The position numbers and the translations under genes are program-made. Shown here piece after piece: positions 43,780 to 52,221 of a DNA stretch of 64,000 bases (the stretch's first letter is position 1; every line of letters starts with the position of its first letter). The notes beneath the pieces are model-generated. The model had not been told where the DNA came from. It searched no databases and saw nothing but the letters and a program-made list of their open reading frames with translations. Source of the stretch: Bacillus mycoides (GTDB lineage Bacteria > Bacillota > Bacilli > Bacillales > Bacillaceae_G); assembly GCF_018742245.1 (NCBI RefSeq), contig NZ_CP036132.1, positions 3,095,001-3,159,000 on the forward strand, given 5' to 3'.

Positions 43780-44256
43780 TTATTGATTTAAATGATTTTT
43801 AACTGCTCTTATAACCAATTCATGATCTACTTCTGGTGGTAATCCTGAGACTGTTATCATCCCAATAACCCCTACGTTTTTTATTTGGATAGGAAAGCAT
43901 CCACCAAACGCAGCATATTCCGAGCCATCTAAACGGTATTTTTCATGATATGGAACTCCGCTTATTTCACTTTCTATCTGCATATAATACGAGCTATGAT
44001 TATGCAGGGAAACGACCCGTTTTTTACGCTCAATCCATTTCGTATTTTCCTCAGTTGTCCCTGTCATCTTGAAATGAAATAATTGCACACCATTTTTTGC
44101 TATATCAACAGCAATCAATTTCCCCTCTCGCTTTGCTGTTTCAACGATAAATAAACCTAATTGCAAGGCATCTTCATTTGTAAAAGAGGAAAATTGAAGT
44201 GTTTCCTCCTCTATTAAAATTTGTTTACTTATTTCACTCAAATTTGAAGTACTCAT
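43780..44256 (-). CDS. UPF0303/GlcG-HbpS-like protein
   Basis: 158 residues of the heme-degrading-domain-like (GlcG/HbpS) fold: [40 protein letters not shown] and [20 protein letters not shown]. Family members bind heme or small aromatic ligands. The upstream DNA carries a 20-bp sequence identical to one in the HxlR promoter region at 51147. Confidence 0.85.
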   Translation of the reverse strand: MSTSNLSEISKQILIEEETLQFSSFTNEDALQLGLFIVETAKREGKLIAVDIAKNGVQLFHFKMTGTTEENTKWIERKKRVVSLHNHSSYYMQIESEISGVPYHEKYRLDGSEYAAFGGCFPIQIKNVGVIGMITVSGLPPEVDHELVIRAVKNHLNQ

Positions 44257-44380
44257 ATCTTTAACCTCCCTAATCGTTTTATATCACATTGGCATTTTTT
44301 GAAATTCTCTATAGTACCGTAAAGCTTGTTTTCTTCTTAATGGTGCTATTATGAATTATATTTAACTCATTAAAAATGTA

Positions 44381-44420
44381 TGTACTTTAAAGTGCTATAG
44401 GTACTAAACATTTAGTACAG
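44381..44420. promoter_or_regulatory. HxlR-type operator-like site (copy 1)
   Basis: GTACTTTAAAGTGCTATAGG (44382-44401), identical over 20 bp to the site at 51148-51167, followed by the palindrome GTACTAAACATTTAGTAC. It lies about 125 bp upstream of the UPF0303 gene. No regulator gene is next to it. Confidence 0.6.
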
Positions 44421-44466
44421 GAATCGTCTACTTCTGTGATTCAGCTAATTCATTATAAGAAGTACA

Positions 44467-44495
44467 AAAAAAGCAAAGCGCCCACGCTTTGCTTC
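44467..44495 (-). terminator. Terminator of the SGNH esterase operon
   Basis: AGCAAAGCG-CCCA-CGCTTTGCT hairpin immediately after the stop codon on the minus strand. Confidence 0.85.
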
Positions 44496-45062
44496 TTACA
44501 GAATTCCTTTTAACTTTTCACAAATTAACTTCGCTAAATACTCATAACCTTGTGGTCCAAAGTGTAATCCATCTTTTTCTTCATCTTCTACGAATATTTT
44601 ATAATTTTCTTCTTGAATCATCTCAGCATATAAATTAAGAAAATGGCCCCCTGTTTTTCTTGCTACTTCCTCTACCGCCGCTGCATACTGACCGAGTACT
44701 TCATTCGTTCTATTACGTTGTCTTTCTTCATCAACTGGTGCAGGACTAATAAGTAATACTTTTTCTGGTGAGATCGCACTTACAATTTTCTCTAAATTTT
44801 CTTTGTACGACTGTAATGGAACTGGATCAAATAACACCGAATCATTCGTACCAAGAAAAACTGTTACGAAATCTGGTTCATGCAATAATACATCCTCTTC
44901 AATCCTTTGTAGTGCATCGAACGTATTATCACCTGGAACACCTGCATTAACCACTTTCCAATTTGGAAACATCTCTTGCAAACGTGGTGTTAACCTCGGC
45001 GTTCCATCAAAAAATGTTTCATCAGCTGTAATACTATCCCCAAAGCATACTAACGTTTTCAT
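44496..45062 (-). CDS. SGNH/GDSL family esterase
   Basis: 188 residues. Blocks of the SGNH fold: CFGDSITADE (Ser nucleophile), NAGVPGDNT (Gly), VFLGTNDS (Asn) and DGLHFGPQGYE (Asp/His). No signal peptide, so it is cytosolic. It is the last gene of a run with the MBL-fold and membrane protein genes. Substrate unknown. Confidence 0.92.
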   Translation of the reverse strand: MKTLVCFGDSITADETFFDGTPRLTPRLQEMFPNWKVVNAGVPGDNTFDALQRIEEDVLLHEPDFVTVFLGTNDSVLFDPVPLQSYKENLEKIVSAISPEKVLLISPAPVDEERQRNRTNEVLGQYAAAVEEVARKTGGHFLNLYAEMIQEENYKIFVEDEEKDGLHFGPQGYEYLAKLICEKLKGIL

Positions 45063-45078
45063 AAAGCTAACTCTCCTT

Positions 45079-45903
45079 TTACGTATGAAACAGCTTTCCT
45101 TCTATCGCTTTCATATATCTTTCCGCAGACCGTTCAACTGCCTCATTTGCATTTTCTTTCACTACTCGGTGAAAGGCATTATATAAACGATTAAACTGTA
45201 ACGACTTCACGCGATTCGCCATTTCCTCCACTTTCCTTGCTGGTAGTGGAATTAAGTTTGGATAGCTGTACATGAAGCTCACCCACTGTTGATCCGCTAC
45301 AACTTGAATAATATCACCTGTTAATAAAATACCTTTCCCATCATTTCCTTCTTCCCAGTGTAATACAGAACCGCCACTAAAATGCCCTCCGAGACGATGA
45401 ACAGTAATTCCATCCGCTAATCGTAAAGACTCGCCAGTCCAATAAATAATACGACTACTCGGACGCATCACCCACTCTTTATCATCTTCATGTATATAAA
45501 TTGGCACATCAAATGTTTCTGCCCATTCTACTTGAGTTGAATAATAATGCGGATGAGATAGTGCAATTGCATCTAATCCGCCCCACTCTTTTATCTTCTC
45601 AATTGTCGTTTCATCTAAATAAGTAATACAATCCCATAGTAAACGATATGACTCTGTTTTTACTACAAATGCCGTCTGACCGATCGCAAATTCTGGTTTT
45701 GTCGTAATACTATAAAGCCCATTTTCTTCTTCTATAATTTCATTTTTATATGTATCACTCGTTTGCAAGTTTTCTAAAGTCGTCCAAGACTGCCCTTTCG
45801 GATTAACATATTGTCTCTCCTCATCACAAATAAGACAACTTACCGGTTCTTCCACACTCGCTGCATACTGCACGCCACACGTTGTACAAACGAAATTATT
45901 CAT
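45079..45903 (-). CDS. MBL-fold metallo-hydrolase with N-terminal zinc ribbon
   Basis: 274 residues. An N-terminal C-x-x-C pair set (CTTCGVQY and CLIC) suggests a rubredoxin/zinc-ribbon-like module. The metallo-beta-lactamase fold has SHPHYYS (instead of the full H-x-H-x-D-H), GGHFSGGSVLHW and LLTGDII. One or two canonical metal ligands are altered, so activity needs testing. AAAGGGATAGGGG precedes the ATG. Confidence 0.82.
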   Translation of the reverse strand: MNNFVCTTCGVQYAASVEEPVSCLICDEERQYVNPKGQSWTTLENLQTSDTYKNEIIEEENGLYSITTKPEFAIGQTAFVVKTESYRLLWDCITYLDETTIEKIKEWGGLDAIALSHPHYYSTQVEWAETFDVPIYIHEDDKEWVMRPSSRIIYWTGESLRLADGITVHRLGGHFSGGSVLHWEEGNDGKGILLTGDIIQVVADQQWVSFMYSYPNLIPLPARKVEEMANRVKSLQFNRLYNAFHRVVKENANEAVERSAERYMKAIEGKLFHT

Positions 45904-45932
45904 AGTTATTCCCCTATCCCTTTAATTTTTTG

Positions 45933-46490
45933 CTAAGCTGATATTTGTTGATCGTTTTCTGCTTTTTTATTTTCAATTGATAAGCTTATAAGAGTAATAA
46001 AGTAGACAACTGTAACCGCCATAGGAATTACGATAAATCCTTTTTCCGCAAAAAGAATCCCACATACTGACGTTACTAATACAGTTCCTACTGATAATAA
46101 CCCATAACTTTTACTTTCATAAATCCATACGTACGGTACAAAATGAACACCTATTAACATCGCTACTACAAAAGGTAACCACTCTGGAAATTGAAAATAT
46201 GCAAGTAATACAAACGGAATATTTAATACATTTATCCCACCAATTACTCCCGCTAAAGTCCCTAGCGGATTTCCTTTCGCAAACATATCAATTTTTAATA
46301 CGGCAGCTAACATTAGGCCGAAAGGAAACACACAGCCCATACCAATTAAATACACCCACACAACTTGCTTTTCTGAAAGAAAAACACCAGTTATGCTCGC
46401 TATACTCCAAAATAAAAGACCAGCTAGTATAACAGGAAATCCCCTCTTCGTTTTTTGTGCTAAATCTCTTCTTGCTTCTGAAATATTCAT
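45933..46490 (-). CDS. DUF7010-like membrane protein
   Basis: 185 residues with six hydrophobic helices (FPVILAGLLFWSIASITGVF, VVWVYLIGMGCVFPFGLMLA ...). GGGAGGGGGAG precedes ATG 46490; upstream starts lack a site. Function unknown. Confidence 0.7.
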   Translation of the reverse strand: MNISEARRDLAQKTKRGFPVILAGLLFWSIASITGVFLSEKQVVWVYLIGMGCVFPFGLMLAAVLKIDMFAKGNPLGTLAGVIGGINVLNIPFVLLAYFQFPEWLPFVVAMLIGVHFVPYVWIYESKSYGLLSVGTVLVTSVCGILFAEKGFIVIPMAVTVVYFITLISLSIENKKAENDQQISA

Positions 46491-46522
46491 TTCACTATCT
46501 CCCCCTCCCAATATTTGTGCCA

Positions 46523-47368
46523 TCAAGTCGTCTCAATTTCGCCCATCCAATAACGCCAAGCTTCTAAGTAATCTTCTAAATCTTTCGGGTGGTGTCTCAA
46601 ACATGTATCGATACGCAAATATAAACCTATTACTATTTCTTCATATAAATCTCGGTCCCTTTTACGAAATACACATTGTTTCATCACATACTGAATGGTT
46701 TCTTTCGTCAAATCTTCTGGTGTTGAACAGAACGCGTAAATTAAATCGTATATAGGATCTCCTAACACTGGTAAAGGATCAATTACACCGCACAGCTTAT
46801 TCTCCCGGAATATAAAATTATGGAATCCAAAATCACCATGTACTAAAAATGGCTGATTTATTCCAGTCCCCCTATTTGGACTATTCGCTAGTTTAAGAAC
46901 AATTCTATACTCTTCCTCACTTATGTAACGTCTTACATTTCCATAAGATTCCATCACATTTGCCGTTAAAAATTCATTCCAAGATTGAACCAGACTTTCT
47001 TTCCATCCCCAGCCATCTGCACCTGGAACAATTTTATACTTATTGATAACTTCTTTTACAAGTGTAATAAGCGTACTTCGTTTATGTCCTTGTTCGCACG
47101 AAGGACTACCTTCAAGGAAAGAATACACAACATATGTATGTAAAGGTTCTTTATACAAAAGCTTTGAAAATAACGCATTCCCCTCATAAAAAGAAAGAAA
47201 ATTAGCTTCTTCACGTATTACTTTCGCTTCATTCGATTTCACAACATATCTTCCATCCAACAAATATACAGTACTTGTCGTTCCTCCGCTCAACACTTTC
47301 ATGCTATTTGGATAATGTGAAATAATCTTCTCATTAACTAGTTGTTTAGCGATTACTGAAATGTTCAT
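46523..47368 (-). CDS. Aminoglycoside phosphotransferase-family kinase
   Basis: 281 residues with the APH/choline-kinase fold: SGGTTSTVYLLDGRYVVKS (nucleotide loop), FLVHGDFGFHNFIF (catalytic Brenner motif) and CGVIDPLPVLGDPIYDL (the second Asp). The name does not imply drug resistance; Bacillus members phosphorylate various small metabolites. AAGGGTGAG precedes the ATG. Confidence 0.88.
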   Translation of the reverse strand: MNISVIAKQLVNEKIISHYPNSMKVLSGGTTSTVYLLDGRYVVKSNEAKVIREEANFLSFYEGNALFSKLLYKEPLHTYVVYSFLEGSPSCEQGHKRSTLITLVKEVINKYKIVPGADGWGWKESLVQSWNEFLTANVMESYGNVRRYISEEEYRIVLKLANSPNRGTGINQPFLVHGDFGFHNFIFRENKLCGVIDPLPVLGDPIYDLIYAFCSTPEDLTKETIQYVMKQCVFRKRDRDLYEEIVIGLYLRIDTCLRHHPKDLEDYLEAWRYWMGEIETT

Positions 47369-47478
47369 TCACTCACCCTTGCATCTGAAGATTCCTTCAA
47401 TTCAAAAGACAACTTTACTATTATTTGACAATTGCAAGAGAATCCCTTCTAACATCTTAATATTGCAGAAATTAATTT

Positions 47479-47970
47479 TTATTTTATCAAAACGGCTTCC
47501 TTCAAGATTTCATCATATAATTCATTCCATTTATAATGATACGCTGCACTCTCTTCTACTCTAACAAACATCCTTTTATCGGATTCATACTCACCGTCAA
47601 ACTTATGCACTTCATTAATCTCCATCCGGTAGAACGGCTGATACCCTACTTTTGGATACGGACTATTTTCATTCCAATTTGGATTATCACTATGGTCAAC
47701 GATAATATATCCAAATAAAGTACATTCCCCTTTCACATAACCTTCTTCCCACGCTTCTCTTTTAAAACATTCTTCTGGTAGTTCCCCTTCTTCTATATGC
47801 CCACCAGGAAAGTCCCAACCACGCTGCTCATGGTCTATCAGTAAAACCTTATTATTATGAAAACAAAAACCGTGAACACTCGTGATTCTTTCGTATTCTG
47901 GCAATATACAATCTTTTTCCCACGTTAATTTCACCTTTGATTCCCCATAATTTGCATATATCGTTACCAT
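47479..47970 (-). CDS. NUDIX hydrolase
   Basis: 163 residues. The Nudix box is GGHIEEGELPEECFKREAWE followed by EGYV. The last ~50 residues are not recognised. ATG 47970 follows the Nif3-like stop codon by five bases, so the genes are cotranscribed. Confidence 0.87.
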   Translation of the reverse strand: MVTIYANYGESKVKLTWEKDCILPEYERITSVHGFCFHNNKVLLIDHEQRGWDFPGGHIEEGELPEECFKREAWEEGYVKGECTLFGYIIVDHSDNPNWNENSPYPKVGYQPFYRMEINEVHKFDGEYESDKRMFVRVEESAAYHYKWNELYDEILKEAVLIK

Positions 47971-47975
47971 TTCCC

Positions 47976-48731
47976 TCACTCCAAATGATCTTCATTTAAT
48001 CTAGTAATTTCTATTGAATTATCTCTTTCTTTTAACTTACGAGCCAAACTTTCTACACCAAACACTTCTGTAAATGTGTGACTACCTACAATCAAATTGA
48101 TGCCTTTAAATTTTGCATGTTGTACTGTATATAATGTTTTTTCTCCTGTTATGTACGTATCACAACCTTTTTCTAGTGCACGCTCAATAAGGTTTGTATT
48201 ATTTCCTGCACCTGTTAAAATCGCAATCCGTTTTACTGGCTTATCATGATTTTTCCAACTCTTCACTTTCTCTTCCATTCTCTCTTCAAGTTTTCCAACT
48301 AAGTTTGAAAAGGGAATCGCTTCTTTATATTCTCCTATTCCTGGTAGCTCTTCTTCCTCATACGTGGAATATTCCAGTATTGTATCTATCCCAATTTCAT
48401 TAAATAACGACGTACACGTGCCAAACTTTACAAAATCTAACGGCAAATGAATCCAAAAATGATTCATTTCATATTCTTTTAATTTCTCAATACAAGCCTC
48501 TTCCATACCGAATAAAAAGCTCCACGGCGCATGATGTGTAAGTATCATATCAACCCCATTTTGATATGCTTCTTCAATCGTCTCTAGCGTCAAATTTGTC
48601 GTGTAACCTATTTTGTGAAATTCCTCTTTACTAATGTGAGTGAAGCCATACTCGTCATCACCGTATTTATTAAGATGCTCTTCAAAAAGAGATGTAATAT
48701 GTTCTTTAAACTGCGTTATATTCATTTTCAT
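47976..48731 (-). CDS. Nif3-like dinuclear metal centre protein
   Basis: 251 residues of the Nif3/YqfO-like family. The metal-binding His pair is in LTHHAPWSFLFG, and GAGNNTNLIERALEKGCDTY with ITGE is the second part. Family members bind two metal ions and have unclear enzymatic roles. Confidence 0.83.
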   Translation of the reverse strand: MKMNITQFKEHITSLFEEHLNKYGDDEYGFTHISKEEFHKIGYTTNLTLETIEEAYQNGVDMILTHHAPWSFLFGMEEACIEKLKEYEMNHFWIHLPLDFVKFGTCTSLFNEIGIDTILEYSTYEEEELPGIGEYKEAIPFSNLVGKLEERMEEKVKSWKNHDKPVKRIAILTGAGNNTNLIERALEKGCDTYITGEKTLYTVQHAKFKGINLIVGSHTFTEVFGVESLARKLKERDNSIEITRLNEDHLE

Positions 48732-48809
48732 TTATCCTTTCTTCTACTTTTATATTTCAAAAATAAGGAAATACTATTTAACGACGTTACATACATATAG
48801 GAGGACAAT

Positions 48810-49019
48810 ATGAAACCTGAATTTTTAAAAGCTATACATGAAGCGATCGGAAATGTTGAACATATTCATATAGAAGAAAGTGGCGCAGATAGTTTACTCA
48901 TTCATCACGATGATGCACAGCAATTAAAACAAGTTGCTGAAACTTTAGAACACAATAATTTCCGCTCTACTATTAGAACAGCTGGGGATGCTTCTTATAT
49001 TGAAGTGTTGAACAGGTAA
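48810..49019 (+). CDS. Hypothetical 69-aa protein
   Basis: MKPEFLKAIHEAIGNVEHIH ..., a compact mixed alpha/beta small protein with GGAGGAC before the ATG and a terminator directly after. Not recognised. Confidence 0.65.
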   Translation: MKPEFLKAIHEAIGNVEHIHIEESGADSLLIHHDDAQQLKQVAETLEHNNFRSTIRTAGDASYIEVLNR

Positions 49020-49047
49020 TGAAAGTCCGGATATATTCCGGTCTTTC
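49020..49047 (+). terminator. Terminator of the 69-aa gene
   Basis: AAAG-TCCGGA/TCCGG-TCTTTC hairpin directly after the stop codon. Confidence 0.7.
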
Positions 49048-49138
49048 TTCTATATCTTCAATTATTACTGCATTTGATAATCTATTTAACATTTTTTGAA
49101 AGACCTAAATGCATTTTGAATAATTGAAAGATCGTACA

Positions 49139-49843
49139 TTACCATTTCAATTCACCTACACCCGGCTCAATAAACTTCCCTGACACATCCTCATTCGAAT
49201 GTATTATCCAATCATATATATTTTGAGCTCCTTCAGCAGGAGTCATATTCGCATCAGAAGCACCAATGTCCGTCTTTAATTTCCCTGGATGAATGGCGGT
49301 TACACGAATTCCTTTATCCGCAAACTCTTGCTGTAAACAGAGTGTTAACATATTTTGTGCTGCTTTCGCAATTCGATATGAATACGAAAACTCTCCTTGA
49401 GGAAACTCTTTGGCCGCCATTTTATGTAATGACCCTAACCGAGAGGATATATTAATAATTCTCGGATGGTTCGACTTAGTTAAAGCCGGATATGTACCTT
49501 TTATAGCTCGAATAACACCTAAACAATGAACGTTAAATAGGTCCGTTAACTCTTCTGAATTGGTACGTAAAACCTCCGTTTCCTTTCCAGTAATTCCAGC
49601 GTTATTTATAACTAAATCAATATACTCTGTATACTCCTCAACTTGCTTCTTAATACACTCAGTACTCTCATCATCTGACAAGTCTGCTAATATAGGAAAA
49701 CATCTAGAAGAAAACATCTGTTTTAACTGTTTTATCGCTTCCACACTTCTAACTAGCGGATAAACGATATGCCCATTCTCATGAAATCCTTTTACTAACT
49801 GTAACCCTAATCCTCGATTTCCACCTGTAATAAGTACCCTCAT
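49139..49843 (-). CDS. SDR family oxidoreductase
   Basis: 234 residues. NAD(P) site TGGNRGLGLQL, NNAGITGKE, and catalytic YSYRIAKAAQNM. This belongs to the sorbitol-dehydrogenase-like/sniffer group. It overlaps the upstream GNAT gene by 4 nt. Substrate unknown. Confidence 0.88.
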   Translation of the reverse strand: MRVLITGGNRGLGLQLVKGFHENGHIVYPLVRSVEAIKQLKQMFSSRCFPILADLSDDESTECIKKQVEEYTEYIDLVINNAGITGKETEVLRTNSEELTDLFNVHCLGVIRAIKGTYPALTKSNHPRIINISSRLGSLHKMAAKEFPQGEFSYSYRIAKAAQNMLTLCLQQEFADKGIRVTAIHPGKLKTDIGASDANMTPAEGAQNIYDWIIHSNEDVSGKFIEPGVGELKW

Positions 49844-50403
49844 ATATCCGTCTCCTTATTTTTATAATAAATAAGAAAATCTGCCCACTTACCATTCCCC
49901 ATAGAAAACGCCTCTCTCATACATTCAAATGAAAAACCAGCTCTTTCTGCCAAACGAACGGATGGCTCATTATCAACATGTATATGTAATTCGATTCTAT
50001 GAAAATGAAGGCCATTAAAAAATAACGGCAGCGCAGCTATTACACTTTCTACTCCGTATCCATTTTTCCAATATTGATTATGAATAGAGTAGCCCATCAT
50101 TGCCCATTGATAGTCCATACGTAAAATTTTTATAAGCTCTAGCTTTCCAATATTGGCGCCATCTTCTTTCTGAAAAATACCTAGAACGTACATTTCATCC
50201 CGTCGTGCCGCCTCATCAAATCCTCTTATCCATTCCGTGAACCATTCCTTTGTTGAAGACGACATGTCATGATAGCCATCATCGTATTTATATTGAGATG
50301 GTAACCTCTTATTGAATCCATCTAACCAACTTTCATAATCCTCTTTTTGAAATGGACGGATAATCAGTCTCTCTGTCTCTACTTGTAATAGTGGCAGCTT
50401 CAT
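49840..50403 (-). CDS. RimJ/RimL-type GNAT acetyltransferase
   Basis: 187 residues. LQVETERLIIRPFQKEDYES at the start and YWKNGYGVESVIAALPLFFN plus VRLAERAGFSFECMREA are typical of the RimL/YdaF group. AGGAAGAG precedes the ATG. Target unknown. Confidence 0.87.
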   Translation of the reverse strand: MKLPLLQVETERLIIRPFQKEDYESWLDGFNKRLPSQYKYDDGYHDMSSSTKEWFTEWIRGFDEAARRDEMYVLGIFQKEDGANIGKLELIKILRMDYQWAMMGYSIHNQYWKNGYGVESVIAALPLFFNGLHFHRIELHIHVDNEPSVRLAERAGFSFECMREAFSMGNGKWADFLIYYKNKETDI

Positions 50404-50492
50404 TTATATCTCTTCCTTTAATTATTAATTGAATATTCTTTATTATCTTACACAAAATACAAAATCTAGTAAATTATTATGTTTTTTATAAA

Positions 50493-50530
50493 CAAAAATC
50501 CAGTTATGCTTTGTACATAACTGGATTTCA
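50493..50530 (-). terminator. Terminator of the KefF-like gene
   Basis: AAATCCAGTTATG / CATAACTGGATTT hairpin eight bases after the stop codon. Confidence 0.85.
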
Positions 50531-50537
50531 CTTTTCC

Positions 50538-51074
50538 TTATATATTAGAATACTTCTTATTCATAACATATTGCACATACTCAGGTGCACTTTTATTAAT
50601 CGCTTCATCACTTAGTTTATATTCCGCACCATATAAATAAAATGATGGTATAAATTCCATTCCTGTATATAGGCATGTAGCGTGAAACGGTTTCGTTAAC
50701 TCATCCATTGTAATCCCGCTATTTTTATAGTCTTTTTCTAATCCCCCTATAGAAATAGCTACACCAAATTCTTTCCCCTTCACTTTATCCCCTTTTGATC
50801 CGTACGCAAATCCATATGTTAATACATCATCAAACCATTTTTTTAATAATGGTGGTGAACTATACCAGTAAAGCGGAAATTGGAAAATATATCGATCGTG
50901 TTCTACTAACAGCTTTTGTTCCTCTTCAATATTAAACTCCCAATTCGGTGCCACTTTATATAATTCATGTACCGTTATTTCATCCGAATATTTCTCAAGT
51001 TCTTCTATCCATCTTTTATTAATTCGTGATTTTTCAATATCAGGGTGTGCTACAATTACAAGTGTTCTCATCAT
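50538..51074 (-). CDS. NAD(P)H:quinone oxidoreductase-like flavodoxin-fold protein (KefF/MdaB type)
   Basis: 178 residues. LVIVAHPDIEKSRINKRW is the flavodoxin-fold phosphate loop, and FQFPLYWYSSPPLLKKWFDD with VLTYGFAYG is the typical catalytic block. Probable FMN-dependent two-electron quinone reductase. Its gene diverges from the HxlR regulator gene, and an operator-like site lies between them. Confidence 0.9.
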   Translation of the reverse strand: MMRTLVIVAHPDIEKSRINKRWIEELEKYSDEITVHELYKVAPNWEFNIEEEQKLLVEHDRYIFQFPLYWYSSPPLLKKWFDDVLTYGFAYGSKGDKVKGKEFGVAISIGGLEKDYKNSGITMDELTKPFHATCLYTGMEFIPSFYLYGAEYKLSDEAINKSAPEYVQYVMNKKYSNI

Positions 51075-51146
51075 TTTCCATCCCCTTTATAAATTAATCA
51101 ATCCTTTACGTATTAGTATGTATGAGTTACATATAATTGAAAAGTA

Positions 51147-51190
51147 CGTACTTTAAAGTGCTATAGGAACCTTAAAGTACCTTTGGAGGT
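51147..51190. promoter_or_regulatory. HxlR-type operator between the regulator and reductase genes
   Basis: GTACTTTAAAGTGCTATAGG at 51148-51167 and CCTTAAAGTACC at about 51170-51181, both containing the TTTAAAG/CTTTAAAG core. It lies in the 121-bp divergent interval, six bases before the HxlR ribosome binding site. The same 20-bp unit occurs at 44382. Confidence 0.65.
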
Positions 51191-51195
51191 GTTAT

Positions 51196-51519
51196 ATGAA
51201 TCAAAATGATGACTGCCCAATCGCAACGACACTCGACGTGATCGGCGGAAAATGGAAAGTTCATATTTTATGTGTTTTGACGGATGGAAAAATGCGAACA
51301 AATGAAATCAAACGAGAAATTCCAAACATTACGCAAAAAGTTCTCACACAACAACTTCGGCAACTTGAGGCTGATGGGATTATCCATCGTACTGTATATC
51401 AAGAAGTACCACCAAAGGTTGAGTACACAATAAGCGAACATGGAAAATCTTTAATGCAAATTATGAATGAACTATTAGAATGGGGAAAAGACCATCAAAT
51501 AAAAAAATTAAATGACTAA
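51196..51519 (+). CDS. HxlR family transcriptional regulator
   Basis: 107 residues; winged helix with CPIATTLDVIGGKWKVHILC, EIKREIPNITQKVLTQQLRQ and VEYTISEHGKSLM, all HxlR signature blocks. One Cys near the N-terminus (DDCPIA) is the position used for redox or electrophile sensing in YodB/HypR. GGAGGTG precedes the ATG. Probably controls the divergent reductase gene. Confidence 0.92.
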   Translation: MNQNDDCPIATTLDVIGGKWKVHILCVLTDGKMRTNEIKREIPNITQKVLTQQLRQLEADGIIHRTVYQEVPPKVEYTISEHGKSLMQIMNELLEWGKDHQIKKLND

Positions 51520-51780
51520 AAGAACCATCTCAACTTTGTTACATCTTCTATGTCAAGAGTTCTTCTGAAATTTTATAATAGGGGTATCGTCATATCACTA
51601 TTAAGCTAGCAAAAAATACCCCTAAAATGAAAAAAAGCTTATTTCTCAAAGGAATTAACTGTAGTGAAAGAAAATTACATATTCTTATAAATATAGCCCT
51701 TATGTAAAATTCTAAAAATTCATGGGAACAGAATTGCTTTCTTATCCTCATCTTACTGTTGAATTCAAGCAAGTCAGCAT
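51520..51780. other. Intergenic between HxlR and ArsR genes
   Basis: No gene with a ribosome binding site. A 60-codon minus-strand frame that ends at 51590 is hydrophobic at the end but lacks support. Nothing else seen. Confidence 0.5.
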
Positions 51781-52056
51781 TTAAACCAAGCTTAATAATA
51801 TTGCTTTTGTACGATTATCCGTTACTTCATAATAAATTTCTAATCCTTTCCGAGTACCTGTAACGATTTTAGCAGCTCTTAGTTTGGATAAATGTTGACT
51901 AATTGTACTTTGAGGCATTTGTAATGTTTCATACATTGTTGTTACATTAGTAGGGCCTTTTGTGATCATTATTTCTATTAAAGATAAACGGGCAGGATGC
52001 GCCAATACCTTCAATGCTTCAGCAACCTCTTCATACATTTCTTTTTTTACTTTCAT
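51781..52056 (-). CDS. ArsR/SmtB family regulator
   Basis: 91-residue winged-helix repressor: LKVLAHPARLSLIEIMITKG, then QMPQSTISQHLSKLRAAKIV and a wing. No C-V-C metal box in the recognition helix (the ELCVCDL-type motif is absent), so it may not sense metals. GGGGAG precedes the ATG. Its target gene is not obvious. Confidence 0.88.
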   Translation of the reverse strand: MKVKKEMYEEVAEALKVLAHPARLSLIEIMITKGPTNVTTMYETLQMPQSTISQHLSKLRAAKIVTGTRKGLEIYYEVTDNRTKAILLSLV

Positions 52057-52154
52057 ATTTCTTACTCCCCTTTTATATAAATATTAATGATATCCGTATA
52101 TATAATTCGAAAGGATATACGATTTTATGTCCGTCAATTAAAAAATTTAAATAT

Positions 52155-52192
52155 TAAAAATCCCTTCAGTTTGAAACTAGAGGGGTTTATTA
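52155..52192 (-). terminator. Terminator of rsgI
   Basis: AAACCCCTCTAGTTT / GAAACTGAAGGGATTTT-type hairpin (imperfect) after rsgI, with T-rich DNA following on the minus strand. Confidence 0.65.
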
Positions 52193-52221
52193 CCATAAAA
52201 CGAATTCCCATCTTCAATATT

